A stretch of DNA of 64,000 nucleotides from Amoebidium appalachense (lineage: Eukaryota > Ichthyosporea). The stretch's first letter is position 1; each line of letters opens with the position of its first letter. The position numbers were made by a program, and so were the translations under genes. Under the pieces are notes generated by a model. The model had not been told where the DNA came from, did not search any database, and saw only the letters and a list, made by a program, of their open reading frames with translations. Location of the stretch: positions 2,356,001 through 2,420,000 of the forward strand of contig CAVNZM010000006.1 of assembly GCA_963693365.1 (NCBI GenBank), given 5' to 3'. Of the stretch, positions 48,332 to 64,000 are shown piece after piece.

Positions 48332-48863
48332 CTCCATGGGGGTGAACTCGTAGTTGAAGATCAGCCCGGCCACAAGCGCACCGCCCACCAGGAAGTAGAC
48401 GGGGAACGTGTCGGCAGCACGTGTGTACGTGGCCTGCAGATACATGACATGTGAGCACCCTAAATTGCACTCACTTCACTTCCATATTCATGCCCCTTTC
48501 ATTTCCCCCCCACCCCTCCCCCAAATAACACACCCCCATACCCCACAAGAAAGAAAACGATCATGCACGAGCCCTTATAGTTACCCTCCCCTCCGTTCCC
48601 CCCACCAGTACCGTACCCATATACACGAACACCACCTTTCCACTCTCTGTGTGTATGCATACCCGTGCCTGTAGCCCGTTAGTATGCACAGTAGGCTGGT
48701 CGGTCTGCAGGCCAAAACTCTCAACCCCCCCCCCCCCCCCTTTCCCCCCCCCCCATAGCCCCTTCTTTACTCGCTTGCCATGTGTTCAGCCCTATTCCCG
48801 AACATCTCTCCTTCCACCCTCTCCTCCCGCCTCCCCTGCTCCCCTCTGGCTCAACCTAACCCT

Positions 48864-48898
<35 letters not shown>

Positions 48899-49041
48899 CT
48901 CCCCTCCCCCCAAGGCTCACACCTTAAACTTGACGGCCATAAGGTACACGGTGCCCGCTGAGGCGGTGATGAAAAAGATCTTCATGACGGTGTTGTAGAG
49001 GGACACAAACGACGTGAACAGGTCGAGGTGGCGGGCAGAGA
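48332..49041 (-). pseudogene. KDEL receptor (ERD2-like), two exons only
   Basis: Membrane receptor that returns KDEL-tagged ER proteins from the Golgi. Exon 49041-48923 (phase 2 in, completing a Phe codon) encodes ...SARHLDLFTSFVSLYN, then a membrane segment KIFFITASAGTVYLMAVKFK. Exon 48433-48332 encodes ATYTRAADTFPVYFLVGG, then LIFNYEFTPME. These match the RYLDLFTSF..LYN and ATYDRNHDTF...NHEFTPLE core of the family. Junctions are clean (donors GTGTGAG and GTGCGTG, acceptors CATCCAG and TCTGCAG). Only about 73 of about 210 residues are present. Neither the N-terminal exon (nothing in 49042-50760) nor the C-terminal exons (nothing down to 45.2 kb) were found. It is either a fragment or a gene with remote exons. 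R-to-A/S changes in the DRNHD motif hint at relaxed constraint. Confidence 0.8.
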
Positions 49042-50136
49042 CTGGATGAAGAGCGTCTATGGCAACGGCAAAAGGCAATCAGCTATGTCACATTCTAATT
49101 GGTTTGCAAACAGTTTACAAATTTTTATGAAAAATTGTATAGAAACTATAAAAATATAGTACTGCATTGATCACGGTTAAATTTAGGCCATCTAGTTCTC
49201 AGGTATTTCATGTTTTACCACCTGCCTTTGCCCAACGGCGACAGTCCGACAGGGGCCAAAGCCTTTGGTCTTTGACTACCTGATCGCGATGTTTGCTTAA
49301 ACTTTGCTGATTTTCCATATGTCCTCTGCTCGAATGTGTACTTGCCGAGTTTATTGTAGCTTACGTAGGTGCCTGTATATGGCCTTATATTCATCAGCTG
49401 CAGATCTAACCTATAGTTTCGTCAAAAAACACGGAAAGTGCTACATGTAGTACTGGATGTAGAAGCAAATACGAGACGTGCTGCATGTTATGGTGAGACA
49501 TGCCACAGTGAAAGAGGGATATAAGTGTGCTCTTAGTTACAAGATTCAATTTTTATTTGCACCCCTGTCCTGCACAGCAGGCAGCATTGTTCAGGATCTT
49601 TGATCAGTCGACTGAATATGCGTAATTTACTTCGTCTGAGAATCTGGTGGCAATTGCCGATGTGTCCTTCGCAGTCTTCAATTTATCATCTATTATATAT
49701 AATCCGGCCCCCCGTGTGCATAATTGTTTGCCCTTTAAGCAAACTGCCAAAGATTACTTCCTTGCCAAGGGTTATTTAGCTCACAAGCGTACGACTAACC
49801 TTGTCCATCCGTGTGCGGGCCCATAAAAGGTCAATCTCCATGCACATGCTGTTGACAAATTACATTAAGTGGTAGACAGAAATAAAGTGCATTTCGTGTG
49901 TTTGGTCTTTCGGTCCAAAAAATCTCACAAATGCCTAGTCATACATGCGAAAAAAGGCAATTTTGCCATTCACCTTCCATATTATAGCACTTTCACCGTG
50001 GTTGGTTTCTGAAGCGACAGTCGATTATGGTAGGTGTGGACGTGTGTTTTACTCTTCGTCAACTGGGGCACCCGCAAAGTGAAGGAACACCTGTGTGTGT
50101 GTGTGCGCGCACGCGCGCGCGCGTGTGTGTGTATGT

Positions 50137-50174
<38 letters not shown>

Positions 50175-50458
50175 GGGGGGGGGGGGGGGGGGGGGGGAGT
50201 GTGTGTATGTGTATACTTGTACAAACGTTTTTTTTTTTTTTTTTTTTTGTCCGGGGGGGGAGGGGAGGGGGGGGGGGGGGGGGGAGGGAGGGGGGTTAGA
50301 ATGCCTTGCAGAGTGCAAAGTACATATGGGTGGCAGGCAGCAATCATGCATTGGGTTGGAGGTGAGTTTGTGTACATGTGTGCGGTCTGTGTGCATGTTT
50401 TTTTTTTTTTTGTTTTGGCTTTTTTGGGTGGGTGGGTGGCGCGCGCGCGTGTTTTTGT

Positions 50459-50493
<35 letters not shown>

Positions 50494-50760
50494 GGATGGC
50501 TGGGGGAAGGGGTGAGGGGCATTGATCAAAATATCAAAATAGATGTGCCTAAAAATAAAATGAACAAAAGCATGGGGGGGTTTTCTGGAACATGTGAGTG
50601 TGCTCCCCAGTGGTGTGTGTGCCACTCGTGCAGGTGTGCGCTTGTCTGTGTTGGGGGAGGTGGCAGGGGGAGGGGGGGGGCGGAGGGGGGGTGGAAGAGG
50701 GAGAGGGGTTGGGGGGGGGGGGGGGGGGGGGGGGATAAAATCATAAGGACGAGAAAAAGT
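49042..50760. other. Gap between ABCA 3' end and KDEL-receptor exons
   Basis: 49042-49980 is AT-rich without coding signal. 50090-50300 and 50400-50740 hold long G tracts, a T tract and CGCGCG words. No KDEL-receptor first exon or ABCA exon was found. Confidence 0.5.
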
Positions 50761-63810
<13,050 letters not shown>

Positions 63811-64000
63811 CTGCCTGCCAGCCTCCACCCCACCGCCCTCATCCCCTCCCCATCCTCCCACCCGCCATCCCACGTGTCGGCATCTCCACTCTCCGCCTCT
63901 CTGCAAACAACGAAAAAGGGAACGATAAGAAACACGGTCAGTAAATGCAGGCAAACAAGGGCACCACAACCTTCCTGCATCTACTTCCCTCCCCCCCTCC
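63811..64000 (-). other. ABCA intron or upstream exon region at the window edge
   Basis: C-rich DNA upstream (on the coding strand) of the first ABCA exon seen. No further exon was recognised in these 190 bases. Confidence 0.4.

Overview
This is nuclear DNA of a eukaryote. Genes are split by spliceosomal introns with GT/AG borders, and the window holds a PHO80/P-type cyclin, part of a KDEL receptor, an ABCA-type ABC transporter, tRNA-derived SINEs and several classes of retrotransposon. No prokaryotic signals are seen. The species cannot be fixed from sequence alone. GC-rich exons set in C/G homopolymers and (CA)n/(TG)n arrays, together with Ty3 chromoviruses and tyrosine-recombinase retrotransposons, suggest a microbial eukaryote (alga or other protist), but this is inference.

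Layout. 1-2.4 kb: a solo LTR, then a four-exon minus-strand gene of unknown function. 2.77-8.43 kb: a tyrosine-recombinase (DIRS/PAT/Ngaro-type) retrotransposon with split direct repeats. 9.3 kb: first exon of a C2H2 zinc-finger gene that runs into more than 3 kb of (CA)n and poly-C. 15.5-16.4 kb: an intronless cyclin gene. 18.7-19.0 kb: a near-perfect long palindrome. 19.5-41.66 kb: a head-to-tail tRNA-SINE array blown open by a Ty3/gypsy chromovirus (element 1, 19908-40247). Element 1 itself holds a second full-length chromovirus (element 2), a short non-autonomous LTR element (element 3) and a solo LTR of another family. All four insertions have 5-bp target duplications. A TIR element sits in the last SINE. 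41.8-44.5 kb: a compact element with a DIRS-type reverse transcriptase/RNase H but no recombinase, between 167-bp direct repeats. 44.5-47.8 kb: tandem and AT-rich repeats. 48.3-49.0 kb: two KDEL-receptor exons. 50.8-63.8 kb: the 3' half (TMD2-NBD2) of an ABCA transporter, 20 exons placed here, continuing past the right edge.

Working together. The host genes share no obvious pathway. The mobile elements form a readable stratigraphy: SINE array, then element 1, then elements 2, 3 and the solo LTR; the TIR element entered a different SINE copy and is not ordered by nesting. Within each retroelement the gag, protease, RT/RNase H, integrase or recombinase parts make up one replication unit. Many open frames of these elements break at C/G homopolymers, so some frameshifts may be sequencing errors. 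The most unusual host feature is the ABCA gene: many 3' splice sites are supplied by (CA)nCAG, several introns have a C homopolymer where a polypyrimidine tract is expected, and one exon end with its 5' splice site has been tandemly amplified into its intron.
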